Origin: Opitutaceae bacterium
GTDB lineage: Bacteria; Verrucomicrobiota; Verrucomicrobiia; Opitutales; Opitutaceae
Assembly: GCA_016795545.1 (NCBI GenBank)
Contig: JAEUGX010000104.1
Span: 1-57,469 of the forward strand
Reading direction: 5' to 3'
DNA length: 57,469 nt
Shown here: piece after piece, positions 18,101 through 27,148 of the stretch
Position numbering within the stretch: the first letter of the stretch is position 1
Layout: each line of letters starts with the position of its first letter
Made by a program: the position numbers and the translations under genes
The notes under the pieces: model-generated
Databases searched by the model: none
What the model was told of the DNA's origin: nothing
What the model saw: the letters and a program-made list of their open reading frames with translations, nothing else

Positions 18101-18213
18101 CCGCGGGCAATTTCGGCGATCAATTCATAGCCGCCGAAACGGCGCGGCAAACTCGGCTGCGACGCCAGGAATGCGGTCATTTCGGGACCCTCGGCCAGCG
18201 CGCCCTGCAGCAT
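15142..18213 (-). CDS. Membrane-bound Ser/Thr protein kinase with WD40 repeat sensor domain
   Basis: The product is 1023 residues. An N-terminal Hanks-type kinase domain (about 28-290) has a complete set of motifs: glycine loop IARGGMGVVYQA, VALKVL, ILHRDLKPSNVL, VTDFGLAKRL, SPNYAAPEQAAG. A single membrane span (ASLAIITTGALVVTYAVLYL) and a short helical linker follow. About a dozen WD40 repeats fill the rest (for example LRGHRQVVNTALFSPDG and ATGSLDNSTKLWDATNG). Such kinases are common in Planctomycetes and Verrucomicrobia beside ECF sigma genes, as here. ATG 18213 is used because an in-frame TAG lies upstream; the ancestral start was probably at 18291 (see the leader entry). Confidence 0.92.
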   Translation of the reverse strand: MLQGALAEGPEMTAFLASQPSLPRRFGGYELIAEIARGGMGVVYQARQLALNRIVALKVLIAGPYSSESLLRRFQTEAEAAAGLVHPGIVAIHEFGEHDGQSYYTMDFVAGRNLSEVAGGQPMSPIRAARYLKAIAEAVHFAHQRGILHRDLKPSNVLIDSDDRPRVTDFGLAKRLHSTSDATVAGQMLGSPNYAAPEQAAGRQGEVGVVSDVYALGGLLYNLLTARPPFVADSVHETLRLLFETEPVPPRVLNSLVPRDLETICLKCLEKTSARRYASAQALADELGRFLAGEPIRARPRSAAALAWRWARRHPAVASLAIITTGALVVTYAVLYLSAQRIDHARAQEQAARRLAEEELYASSMMANSLGTNSVIGIDPNDARARLDASRPRPGERDQRGFEWRYYWTLARGDALAVLRGHRQVVNTALFSPDGLRLATRSLDGTLKLWDAATQMEIASLPGVAGTGGFSADGRQFVFSKPDNSIWRLDLITHETVLAHRGAGRLIGALPDGRHVVVFGPDQRPVLRDLDDPGEWKTGAEPPIDTCAVVSADGRRAAVAGRPYPGILVLDIATGQQLAALVDPRPVIGLAVSPDGQYVVSAGFDGVLKVWDVAGGTLTRTIRAFVDPVWGLAFSQNGRLFAACGNNREIKIWDTSSWVEKELLRGHGSTVRCVAFSPDGRRLVSGAEDELVLLWPSHADRPPEEMPRLLRGPNWGDRTPSLAFSPDSTRFVGTAADGTTKIWRTSDLECEASFPGEARTVAYAPNGKSVLTESFDGLVQRWSLTGAVLEPAAAPKARFSNWHVDPLTPAERIALVADQSETRAACRLCDISSARDGLNAGAMMSTPTIAMSADGRTMFVGLPQGSIEAWDVGTRQRRFAFAAHKLGVTALAVSDDGQYLATGSLDNSTKLWDATNGQSVATFHFHNRPVWALAFSADGKTLAAGSCDKAVILCSVPLRRQVAVLPLYVGLPKGYEQEVRLLRFSPDGNILAAALGDGTLRFFRAAPFSETDAETKALRSPGL

Positions 18214-18291
18214 GCATACCGGGCAGAGCCCGTCGTTGCTGGCGCTCGACTAGGTGCTGCCGCAGGTCCGGCAGGTGTGGGAGAAGCTCAT
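18214..18291 (-). pseudogene. Interrupted zinc-ribbon leader of the kinase gene (in-frame amber)
   Basis: Reading upstream of the kinase from ATG 18291 gives MSFSHTCRTCGST, TAG (18252-18250), then SSASNDGLCPVCML running directly into the annotated kinase N-terminus. The CxxC...CxxC arrangement is the zinc ribbon that usually begins kinases of this group. The stop therefore either truncates the gene product, is suppressed, or is a sequence error. The sigma gene ends 44 bp upstream. Confidence 0.7.
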
Positions 18292-18334
18292 GCGAGGGGG
18301 AACAGCTCCGTTCTAACGGAAATGCCGGCGCGGG

Positions 18335-19081
18335 TTACATGGTCAGTGCGGCGAGCAGCTGGCGCAATTCATCCTCCACATCGGCGGGACTCGCGACGGT
18401 GTGCGCCACCTCGGTTTGCAGGCATTCCTTGAAGCGCTGACGCAGGCGATGCACGGCCACCTTCACGGCGGCTTCACTCAGTCCCAGCTTGCGACCGAGC
18501 AGGCGGTAATTCATTTCGCCGCCTCCGCCCCATACGAAGCCACGCAATTCCTCGAAGAGCGGACCCTTGCCCGCCGCCGTGTAATCCTGGCGCAAGATCT
18601 GCAAGACCCGGTCGAGCAGGCTGGTCGCCCATTTTTTGTCGTACAGCCGTTCCGGCGAGATCTCGGTGGAGGGTTCGCTTTGGTAGCGCGCCTCGGCCTG
18701 CAACTCATCGAACGAGAGAAAGGCGACGCCGCCGCCTCGCTTGAGCGTGCCGGCCCGGGCCCGCTCGTTCGCTTGAAAATTTTGCAGGGCACGCAGCAGG
18801 AAGGTTCGGAAGCGCCCTCGCTCCGGGTCGGCGCGGGTGAAAATATTCTTCTCCAGCAGAAAGCTGAAGAAGGACTGGATCAGGTCCTCCGCATCATGCG
18901 GCGGCAGCCCGCGGCGCCGCACGAACGAAAACAGGGAAAACCAGTAAGTGCGGCACAATTGCTCCAGCGCGGCCGCGGCGCTCGGGGTGGAACTGCCGGC
19001 CTGGAGCACAAGGGTCCATCGCGTGGTGGCAAAAACCCTCGGTCCCGCGGGAACTACAGGAGACTCTCGCTTGGAGCTCAT
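18335..19081 (-). CDS. ECF-type RNA polymerase sigma factor
   Basis: The product is 248 residues from ATG 19081 (MSSKRESP); an in-frame TTG four codons earlier is less likely. Sigma region 2 covers about residues 40-110, with PHDAEDLIQSFFSFLLEK, FTRADPERGRFRTFLLRAL and a QANERAR helix. Region 4 is near the C-terminus (MNYRLLGRKLGLSEAAVKVA, then VHRLRQRFKECL). The long insert between the regions resembles ECF groups of Planctomycetes and Verrucomicrobia. It lies directly upstream of the WD40 kinase on the same strand, so the kinase or its partner probably controls this sigma factor. No anti-sigma gene is seen, which fits kinase-based control. This is inference. Confidence 0.9.
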   Translation of the reverse strand: MSSKRESPVVPAGPRVFATTRWTLVLQAGSSTPSAAAALEQLCRTYWFSLFSFVRRRGLPPHDAEDLIQSFFSFLLEKNIFTRADPERGRFRTFLLRALQNFQANERARAGTLKRGGGVAFLSFDELQAEARYQSEPSTEISPERLYDKKWATSLLDRVLQILRQDYTAAGKGPLFEELRGFVWGGGGEMNYRLLGRKLGLSEAAVKVAVHRLRQRFKECLQTEVAHTVASPADVEDELRQLLAALTM

Positions 19082-19200
19082 GGTCGCAGGCAAACGACTA
19101 GCCGGTCGAGGTTCCGCTGGCCAGTATTTCCGATCCGCGAAAGCCCAGGATTCGGCGGTTGGTCGTAGCCGTAACCGTCCACACTGCCGAGGGAAATGAA

Positions 19201-19277
19201 TGGTCGGGGCGGCGAGATTCGAACTCGCGACCTCCTGGTCCCAAACCAGGCGCTCTACCAGGCTAAGCTACACCCCG
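19201..19277 (-). tRNA. tRNA-Pro (anticodon UGG)
   Basis: The minus strand folds as a complete 77-nt cloverleaf. The acceptor stem is CGGGGTG paired with CGCCCCG, with discriminator A and an encoded CCA. The D arm contains AGCCTGGTAGAGC. The anticodon stem CCTGG/CCAGG has loop TTTGGGA giving anticodon TGG. The T arm GCGAG-TTCGAAT-CTCGC is intact. It reads the CCN proline codons. Confidence 0.97.
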
Positions 19278-19464
19278 AGGGATGCCATCGGATGCCGACC
19301 GGACGGGGCTGTCAATGGTTCCTCGCCGGCTGCGGATCATGGCCGCAGGGGGGCCGCAATCAACCCGCAGGGACGTGTTTTGAGCGGCAAGACGACCCGA
19401 ATCCTGCGGTTCCGGGAACCATTTTCGGCTCCGGGATGACCCAAAAAGTGTTGATAAATGCTTC

Positions 19465-19493
19465 TTGCGTCACCGGACGGCCCACCGTAGATA
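19465..19493 (+). promoter_or_regulatory. Putative sigma-70 promoter of the LysM gene
   Basis: TTGCGT at 19465-19470 and TAGATA at 19488-19493 are separated by 17 bp, and the -10 element ends 23 bp before the ATG of the LysM gene. The rest of the 239-bp gap between the tRNA and this gene shows nothing else recognisable. Confidence 0.45.
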
Positions 19494-19516
19494 CGCCGTC
19501 TCAATCTCTTAAAAAA

Positions 19517-20053
19517 ATGGACACTCTTTCTCGTGATAGTAACAGCTCCGGTAGCATTCTGCCCATGGTGGGCGTGATCGCTGGCGGGCTCGCCCTGGCG
19601 CTCTCGATTGTGGCGCTGGTCAAACTTTCAACCCTGAACAAGACCGTGACGGCGCAGGGCGAGGAAGTGGCGAAAATTGCGAATCTTGAAAGCGAAGTGC
19701 GGTCGGCGTCGGCCAAGGCGGAGGCGGACCTCAAGAGCTTCCGGGCCGGACTGCAGAGCACCTTCGACCAGGTCGGCACCGAGATCGGCGCCATCAACGC
19801 CAAGATTGCCAAGCTCGAGGAGGCCCAGAAGGCCCGGGCGGCGGCTCCGGCACCGAAGTCGGGCGGCGGTGGTGGCGGAGCGGCCACCGGCGTGCTGAAC
19901 GCCGACGGCACGTACTCCGTCGCCCCGGGCGACACGCTCTCGCGCATCGCCAAGAAGTTCAACACGCGGGTCGACAGCATCGAGGCCGAGAATCCGGGCC
20001 TCGATCCGGCGCGGCTGAAGGTCGGTCAGAAGATCCGCATCCCGAAGCGCTAA
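19517..20053 (+). CDS. Membrane-anchored LysM-domain protein
   Basis: A 178-residue protein. A short N-terminus is followed by one membrane span (about 14-35, ILPMVGVIAGGLALALSIVA) and a predicted coiled coil (about 38-112, LESEVRSASAKAEADLKSF). A Pro/Gly linker leads to a single C-terminal LysM domain (about 130-178: TYSVAPGDTLSRIAKKF, KVGQKIRIP). LysM binds N-acetylglucosamine-containing peptidoglycan, so this probably sits in the inner membrane reaching the cell wall. The start ATG 19517 is preceded by an A-run. The longer upstream reading frame runs through the tRNA antisense strand and is not genuine. It is followed by a rho-independent terminator. Confidence 0.88.
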   Translation: MDTLSRDSNSSGSILPMVGVIAGGLALALSIVALVKLSTLNKTVTAQGEEVAKIANLESEVRSASAKAEADLKSFRAGLQSTFDQVGTEIGAINAKIAKLEEAQKARAAAPAPKSGGGGGGAATGVLNADGTYSVAPGDTLSRIAKKFNTRVDSIEAENPGLDPARLKVGQKIRIPKR

Positions 20054-20072
20054 CGCCCCCTTTCAACTTTCG

Positions 20073-20108
20073 ATGCCTCCCGGACCCTGCGTCTCGGAGG
20101 CATTTTTT
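20073..20108 (+). terminator. Rho-independent terminator of the LysM gene, overlapping the Nudix ribosome-binding site
   Basis: The 8-bp stem is ATGCCTCC (20073-20080) with GGAGGCAT (20096-20103), followed by TTTTTT ending at 20108. The next gene's ATG starts at 20109, and GGAGG in the 3' arm is 8 nt from that ATG. One element could thus end the upstream transcript and mask the downstream start. Confidence 0.8.
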
Positions 20109-20687
20109 ATGGCTGAAGATCCTCCTCGTCCCCACCGCTGGCAGCGGCTGCGCACCGTGCCGCATGCCTCGACCCGGATCTTCGACGTCACGCGCGCCGT
20201 GTACCGGCATCCGCGGCGGGATCGTGAACAGGACTTTTTTGTCATCGCCGCCCCGGACTGGGTCAACGTGATCGCGCTGACGCCGCAGCGGCATCTCGTG
20301 CTGGTGCGGCAGTTCCGTTACGGGATCGACGCCTTTTCGCTGGAGGTTCCCGGCGGGGTCATCGATGGCGGCGAGGATCCGGTCGCTGCCGGCCAGCGCG
20401 AGCTTCGTGAGGAGTCCGGCTACACCGGCGGTCCGGCCCGGCTGCTGGGCAGCGTGCATCCCAACCCGGCGATCCAGAACAACCGCTGCCATCTGGTGCT
20501 GGTGGAAAACGCCGTGCCGGCGGCCGAGCTGGACTGGGATCCGGACGAGGAGTTCGAGATCCTGACGCGGCCGGTCGACGAAGTTTACGCGATGGCGGCG
20601 CGGGGCGAGATCACCCACGCCCTGGTGCTGGATGCCCTGCTGCTGTTCCTGCCGCACTGGCAGCGCCTCAAGGGTGGCACCGTTTGA
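20109..20687 (+). CDS. Nudix hydrolase, ADP-ribose pyrophosphatase-like
   Basis: The protein has 192 residues. The Nudix box is complete (GGVIDGGEDPVAAGQRELRE followed by ESG), matching GX5EX7REUXEEXGU. Upstream lies VRQFRYGIDAFSLEVPGG, typical of the ADP-ribose/NDP-sugar pyrophosphatase subgroup (NudF-like), which hydrolyses ADP-ribose to AMP and ribose-5-phosphate. The start is ATG 20109, immediately after the terminator U-tract and with GGAGG at good spacing; an in-frame upstream ATG at 20073 would lie inside the terminator. The gene ends in TGA next to the ligase-like gene. Confidence 0.88.
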   Translation: MAEDPPRPHRWQRLRTVPHASTRIFDVTRAVYRHPRRDREQDFFVIAAPDWVNVIALTPQRHLVLVRQFRYGIDAFSLEVPGGVIDGGEDPVAAGQRELREESGYTGGPARLLGSVHPNPAIQNNRCHLVLVENAVPAAELDWDPDEEFEILTRPVDEVYAMAARGEITHALVLDALLLFLPHWQRLKGGTV

Positions 20688-20722
20688 CTTTGTCCGGCCG
20701 CAAGCTTCACTGCCCGAACCCG

Positions 20723-21991
20723 ATGGAAAACCCGGCCGCCGCCTCCCTGTTTGCGAATTCCCCCGCCGCCCTGGGCGCGCCGGAGGCCGGCCGGCTGCCC
20801 GCCCCGCTGGAGGGAGAGATTCGCAGCATCTACCGGCGCAGCCCGCTTTACGGCCAACGCTTTCCGCTCCACCTGGAACCGCTCGGCTGGTCGTGCTACC
20901 GCGAGATCCCGATCCTGACGAAGCAGGAGATCCTCGATCGCGGGCATACGGCGTTCTTTGCCGACTACGCCGAAATTGAGCGTGGCCTGCAGCAGAAGAA
21001 GTACGAGTACGAGCACACGTCCGGTTCCACCGCGCAGCCGATGACGGTCGTGATGGAGGACGGCTGGTGGAACGCCCAGCTGCGCCGCGCCTACCTGGCC
21101 CATCCCCAGCTGGCCCAGTACGTCGACCGACCCTATCGCAAGGCGGTCCTCGCACCGGTCGGGTGTTCGAGCAATCTCTGCCCTTACGAGGATCACCCCT
21201 TTCCGCACCGCTATTTCGACGGCACGGTGTACCTCAATCTCTCGAGCGACCCGTTTGCATTCCCCGAGTCCGAGTGGGACCGGATCATGCGGGAACTGCA
21301 GGCGCTCAAGCCCGAGGTGCTGGAAGGCGAGCCGATCTACCTCTCGCTCCTGGCCCGGGCCGCGAAGAAGCGGCGGGTGCGGGTGCCCAGCCTGCGCACC
21401 GTCATCCTCACCTACGGCAAGGCCAGCCTGCAGCACAGCCGTCGCATCGCCGAGGTTTTCCCGGCGGCCCAGGTGGACCTGTACGGCTCCACCGAGGCGG
21501 GTTACATCTTTGTCGGCGACGCGTTCCGGGACAACCTGCGGGTCATCGACGGGAATGCGTTTGTCGAACTGGTGCCGTGGCGCGAGGGGCTGGCTGACAT
21601 CTACCAGATCAACGTCACCACCCGCGACCGCGAGGCCATGCCGCTGTTGCGCTACTTCACCGGCGACATCGTGCGGCGCGCGCCGACAGGCTATCGTATT
21701 CTCGGCCGCGAGCGCGACCTGCATCTGCGGCCGGACGGGGCGGTGGTGTCGGCGTTCGAGATCGATGCCGCGCTTCCGGACACGTTCTCCTGCTGGCACT
21801 GGAGCCTCGTGCAGGTCTCGGACAATCGCTGGGATTTTCAGTATGTGGCGGACGCCGTGGCGCCGGACGGCCTGGAGGCCTCGGTCGCGGCAGCCCTCGG
21901 GGAAGGCGTGCGCGTGAACCTGTTCCGCCGGAAATTCATCCAGCCGGCGGCCAGCGGGAAGTTCGCTCTGCTCAAGCCGCTTCCGCGCTGA
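20723..21991 (+). CDS. PaaK/CapK-family adenylate-forming ligase-like protein
   Basis: The product is 422 residues from ATG 20723; an in-frame TTG at 20684 overlaps the Nudix stop and would give 435. It has the adenylate-forming landmarks: phosphate-binding YEHTSGSTAQPMTV (about 100-113), DLYGSTEAGYIF (about 256-267) and TGDIVRRAPTGYRILGRERD near residue 325. Phenylacetate-CoA ligase and CapK-type enzymes share this organisation and activate a carboxylic acid with ATP. The C-terminal domain is short. The substrate is unknown. It is probably cotranscribed with the Nudix gene and overlaps the convergent PEP-CTERM gene by 20 bp. Confidence 0.8.
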   Translation: MENPAAASLFANSPAALGAPEAGRLPAPLEGEIRSIYRRSPLYGQRFPLHLEPLGWSCYREIPILTKQEILDRGHTAFFADYAEIERGLQQKKYEYEHTSGSTAQPMTVVMEDGWWNAQLRRAYLAHPQLAQYVDRPYRKAVLAPVGCSSNLCPYEDHPFPHRYFDGTVYLNLSSDPFAFPESEWDRIMRELQALKPEVLEGEPIYLSLLARAAKKRRVRVPSLRTVILTYGKASLQHSRRIAEVFPAAQVDLYGSTEAGYIFVGDAFRDNLRVIDGNAFVELVPWREGLADIYQINVTTRDREAMPLLRYFTGDIVRRAPTGYRILGRERDLHLRPDGAVVSAFEIDAALPDTFSCWHWSLVQVSDNRWDFQYVADAVAPDGLEASVAAALGEGVRVNLFRRKFIQPAASGKFALLKPLPR

Positions 21992-23084
21992 CGCGGCGGC
22001 GACGGCGCCAGCCGAGGATACCCGCCGTCAGCCCCAGAAAGATCGCGCCGTAGGTCGAGGGCTCCGGCACCGGGCGGGAGATCTGCGCCCCGAAGCCCAT
22101 GAAGTCCATGTTGCCGACGCCGGCGGGGTCCGTGTTCGTTGGGTAGTAGGTGGCGTTGTTCCAGTTCACCAGGTTGGCCGCCGAGTTCGGGTTGGTGTCA
22201 CCCGCCATGAGCGAGTAGCCGTAGATGGTCGTGCCCGCCGCGATGCCCAGGTCGGAGAAGCGGATCAGAATGCCGACCAGGTTCAGGTTGCCGATGGAGG
22301 TGGTGTCGGTGGCGTTGCCGGAGAGGTTGTCGCCGTTCGTGTAAGAACTCCGGTAGTAGCTGGCCGAAGACCCGCCTTGCGGGTTCGTGATCGGGCCGCC
22401 GAAGGAATCTGGTGCGACCAGCAGGCCGGTGTTGGCGTAGGTCGTGGGCGCGTTGGTGAAACCGTTGACCGTGCCCACGCCCGTGAAGGCGGCGATGCGG
22501 AACCCGTCGCCAAAGTTGCCCGAATTTTCCAGGTCGAAGAACACCAGGGCGTCTCCGGCCTGCACCGTGTAGCCACCGGAGAAATAGAAGTCGATACGCT
22601 CGATGTTGCTGTCGTCCGCCGAGGTGCCGTTGCCGAACGGATTGCGCAGGCCCTGGTAGAGATTGCCGCTTAGGAACACCTCGGCAGCGTTCGGTTCGTA
22701 GGTGCCGTAGCTGCGGGCGTTGTTGTCGACCTGGTAAAAGGTGGTCGTGTTGTTCTTGTTGTCGCTGTTCTGGTTCGGGGTGCCGTTGCCGTTGGAATCG
22801 GTGTTGCGGCGAAAATAGACGTTCGAGGCCGTCGGTCCCGTGAACTGGTAGGAGCCCAGGCCCGTCGTCGAAACAGAGTTCACCGGAGCGTAGCGGTTGA
22901 GGTAGGTGACGCCGCCCGTGGTTTGATTGGCGGCATCGGTCATCGCACCGTAAGAGATGCCGGTCACCGCAGTCTGGGCCTTCATCAGGGGTGTGGTCCC
23001 TGCCAGTATGCCGGCCAGCAAGAGCACAACCTGGCTTCTCAGCAGTGCCACAGGACAGAGGGTTTTGAAGGACAGGGCTTTCAT
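21972..23084 (-). CDS. PEP-CTERM sorting-domain protein of unknown function
   Basis: A 370-residue exported protein with an N-terminal signal (hydrophobic VVLLLAGILAGTTPL, then MKAQT). The long Asn/Thr/Ser/Gly-rich beta-type body is low in charge. The C-terminal PEP-CTERM signal has VPEPSTYGAIFLGLTAG, then ILGWRRRRR. The tripartite tail (Pro-Glu-Pro, membrane span, Arg cluster) directs processing by an exosortase, which is not encoded in this window. Such proteins are associated with extracellular polysaccharide and biofilm. The 3' end overlaps the convergent ligase-like gene by 20 bp. An 11-bp direct repeat lies upstream of the start. Confidence 0.9.
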   Translation of the reverse strand: MKALSFKTLCPVALLRSQVVLLLAGILAGTTPLMKAQTAVTGISYGAMTDAANQTTGGVTYLNRYAPVNSVSTTGLGSYQFTGPTASNVYFRRNTDSNGNGTPNQNSDNKNNTTTFYQVDNNARSYGTYEPNAAEVFLSGNLYQGLRNPFGNGTSADDSNIERIDFYFSGGYTVQAGDALVFFDLENSGNFGDGFRIAAFTGVGTVNGFTNAPTTYANTGLLVAPDSFGGPITNPQGGSSASYYRSSYTNGDNLSGNATDTTSIGNLNLVGILIRFSDLGIAAGTTIYGYSLMAGDTNPNSAANLVNWNNATYYPTNTDPAGVGNMDFMGFGAQISRPVPEPSTYGAIFLGLTAGILGWRRRRRVSAEAA

Positions 23085-23111
23085 ATGGGTATTATTACCT
23101 ACATATTTCTA

Positions 23112-23143
23112 GGGTGATCGCCAGTCGATACTGGGTGATCGCC
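23112..23143. repeat. 11-bp direct repeat, 21-bp period, upstream of the PEP-CTERM gene
   Basis: GGGTGATCGCC occurs at 23112-23122 and 23133-23143, a spacing of exactly two helical turns, 28-59 bp upstream of the PEP-CTERM start. It looks like a tandem binding site for a regulator acting near the promoter of that gene. Confidence 0.55.
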
Positions 23144-23655
23144 CCCGCCCTTACGGTTTTGAAGGTCGATTGGAAATTAAAGCCTGCGCAATGAATTCAT
23201 AAGTCATTATCTTTAAAAATTATAGGATGTATTGAGGTGCGGCTACTAGGCTCGTATTAGTGCGCTTATAGCAATCTCTGGCACCCCAGATGTGGGAGAA
23301 GGGTTCGGGTCGGAAAAACTCCTTTGCCCAGGCCTGGATCTGAACCGATCCGAGGCCGCCGATGTGGATGCGTTGGCAGGGGGTAGAAACTCAGGAGCCG
23401 AGGTTGCCGTGATTGTGGCGGCGATGAAATTCATCGCGCACTTTAACTCATCAGATGCGCTGCCCGATGGCTGGTCGCGTGGTCTGGCTGAGAAAAGAGC
23501 CAGTCCCGCGCCCCGAGGCTTCTTGCGGGATGTAGGCACCCTAATAGTGAGACTCGCGTTGCGCCGTTACTTTACTTTGCTGGCCGTGGTTGGTTTATCG
23601 AACAGGCTGACAGGCTTTTGGCCGGTCCGCACACACTCTTCCAGTTATCCACGCG
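23144..23655. other. Intergenic stretch without a supported gene
   Basis: This 512-bp gap separates the PEP-CTERM gene from the sdh operon. The first 90 bp is AT-rich (for example around 23170-23230) and the rest has mixed composition. Open frames on both strands (plus 23292-23681, minus 23246-23539) overlap each other, show no recognised motif and have no strong start context. The sdh promoter must lie in the last part, where TTATCC at 23645-23650 precedes the sdhC ATG by 5 bp, but no matching -35 was found. Confidence 0.4.
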
Positions 23656-24354
23656 ATGCATCTCCTTGGCGCGCTCTTTAACTCGTCAATCGGGAAAAAG
23701 CTCCTGATGGCCGTTTCCGGTTTGGTCCTGTTCGGCTTCGTCACCGGGCATCTTGTCGGCAACCTTCAGGTTTTCCTGCCGCCGGACGCGATCAATCTCT
23801 ATGCCCACCGGCTGGAGTCTTTAGGCATCGTGCTGTGGCTGATTCGGGCCTTTCTGCTCGTTTGCCTGATCGTCCACGTCTGGCTCGCGATCAAGCTCAC
23901 GCTTGAAAACCGCGCGGCCCGGCCGGAAGCCTATGCGGTGCAGCATGTCAATCGCGCCACGCTGGCGTCGCGTGTGATGGCACGCACGGGATTTGTGGTG
24001 CTCGCCTTCATTGTGTTCCACCTCGCCCACTACACGGTGCGGATCGGACATCCGGAATGGGCCGAGCACACCTTCCGACTGAGCGACGGCACGATGGTGC
24101 GCGATGTGCACACGATGATCGTCCAGGGCTTCAGTCACCTCGGAGTTTCGATCTTTTACATCCTGGCCGTCGGGATCCTGGCCTACCACCTCAGCCATGG
24201 CATTGTCAGCTTGGTGCAGACGCTCGGCTTGAAAAACGAGCGCTGGACGCGCGGGCTCGAGCGGTTTGCGGTCGCCTACTGCTGGCTCTACTTTCTCCTC
24301 AATGCCTCGATGCCGCTTGCCGTGCTCGGTGGCTTCGTGAAGCAACACGCCTGA
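23656..24354 (+). CDS. sdhC: Succinate dehydrogenase cytochrome b subunit
   Basis: A 232-residue inner-membrane protein with five hydrophobic segments, the Bacteroidetes/epsilon type in which one subunit replaces SdhC plus SdhD. Conserved His residues in [30 protein letters not shown] and [12 protein letters not shown] are candidate ligands for two b hemes. The N-terminus [20 protein letters not shown] is typical of the family. It anchors SdhAB and passes electrons to menaquinone or ubiquinone. It starts the sdhCAB operon and is 10 bp from sdhA. Confidence 0.93.
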   Translation: MHLLGALFNSSIGKKLLMAVSGLVLFGFVTGHLVGNLQVFLPPDAINLYAHRLESLGIVLWLIRAFLLVCLIVHVWLAIKLTLENRAARPEAYAVQHVNRATLASRVMARTGFVVLAFIVFHLAHYTVRIGHPEWAEHTFRLSDGTMVRDVHTMIVQGFSHLGVSIFYILAVGILAYHLSHGIVSLVQTLGLKNERWTRGLERFAVAYCWLYFLLNASMPLAVLGGFVKQHA

Positions 24355-24364
24355 TCTTTCCGCC

Positions 24365-26287
<1,923 letters not shown>

Positions 26288-26317
26288 GCGCGCCGCCCGA
26301 ACCCGACCCTTCCCATC

Positions 26318-27133
26318 ATGGTTGCCGAAAAAACCGCCAAGAAACTCTTCTCCGTCACGCTGCGCGTCTGGCGTCAGGCCGGCCCGGCGCAGGCGGGACG
26401 GTTCGTCGACTATCCGGCGGCGAACGTAAACCCGGACATGTCGTTCCTCGAGCTGCTCGACGTCGTCAACGACGGGCTCACGGTCAAGGGCGAGGAACCC
26501 ATCGCGTTCGCGCACGACTGCCGCGAGGGCATCTGCGGCACCTGCTCCTGCACCATCAACGGGAAGCCCCACGGTCCCGGTCACGGCATCGCCACCTGCC
26601 AGCTCTACCTGCGGTCGTTCCGCGAGGGTGACGTCATCGTTGTCGAACCCTTCCGCGCCCGGGCGTTCCCGCTCGTCAAGGACTTGGTCGTCGACCGCAG
26701 CGCCTTCGACAAGATCCAGCAGGCCGGCGGCTTCATCTCCGTCCGCGCCGGCACGGCACCCGATGCCAATTCGGCGCCGGTGCCGAAGCGCGACGCCGAC
26801 CTCGCCATGGACGCCGCGACCTGCATCGGCTGCGGTGCCTGCGTGGCGGCGTGCAAGAACTCCAGCGCCATGCTCTTCGTTGCCGCCAAGGTCTCGCACC
26901 TCGGCCTCCTGCCCCAGGGCCAGCCGGAGCGCGATTCCCGCGTGCTGGCGATGGTCCAGACGATGGACGAGGCCGGTTTCGGCAGCTGCACGAACCAGTA
27001 CGAGTGCAGCGCCGTCTGCCCGAAGCTGATCAGCCACGACTTCATCGCCCGCATGAACCGCGACTACGTGAAGGCGCTCTTCAAGAGCCGCTTCCAGCCG
27101 GTTTCCTTGGGCGGTGGCGGCGGCGCCGGCTGA
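26318..27133 (+). CDS. sdhB: Succinate dehydrogenase iron-sulfur subunit
   Basis: The protein has 271 residues. The [2Fe-2S] cluster motif is [16 protein letters not shown] plus a later ATCQ. The C-terminal ferredoxin-like motifs are [29 protein letters not shown] and related Cys for the [4Fe-4S] and [3Fe-4S] clusters. It passes electrons from the SdhA flavin to the heme/quinone subunit. It follows sdhA after 30 bp and closes the sdhCAB operon. The C-terminus is an unusual Gly run (GGGGGAG). Two tandem hairpins lie just downstream. Confidence 0.95.
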   Translation: MVAEKTAKKLFSVTLRVWRQAGPAQAGRFVDYPAANVNPDMSFLELLDVVNDGLTVKGEEPIAFAHDCREGICGTCSCTINGKPHGPGHGIATCQLYLRSFREGDVIVVEPFRARAFPLVKDLVVDRSAFDKIQQAGGFISVRAGTAPDANSAPVPKRDADLAMDAATCIGCGACVAACKNSSAMLFVAAKVSHLGLLPQGQPERDSRVLAMVQTMDEAGFGSCTNQYECSAVCPKLISHDFIARMNRDYVKALFKSRFQPVSLGGGGGAG

Positions 27134-27148
27134 CCCGCCGGCCCGGTT

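Noticed and set aside
19196..19516. Long plus-strand reading frame beginning MNGRGGEIRTRDLLVPNQ and running into the LysM gene
   Set aside because: The N-terminal part is the antisense of tRNA-Pro (a well-known artefact peptide). The real protein begins at 19517 with its membrane anchor.
21972..23084. Locus for exosortase-linked exopolysaccharide synthesis around the PEP-CTERM gene
   Set aside because: No exosortase, glycosyltransferase or polysaccharide export gene is encoded in the window; only the sorted protein is present.
23246..23681. Two overlapping open frames (minus 23246-23539 and plus 23292-23681) in the gap before sdhC
   Set aside because: They lie on opposite strands over the same bases, show no family motif, have poor start contexts, and the plus frame would overlap sdhC.
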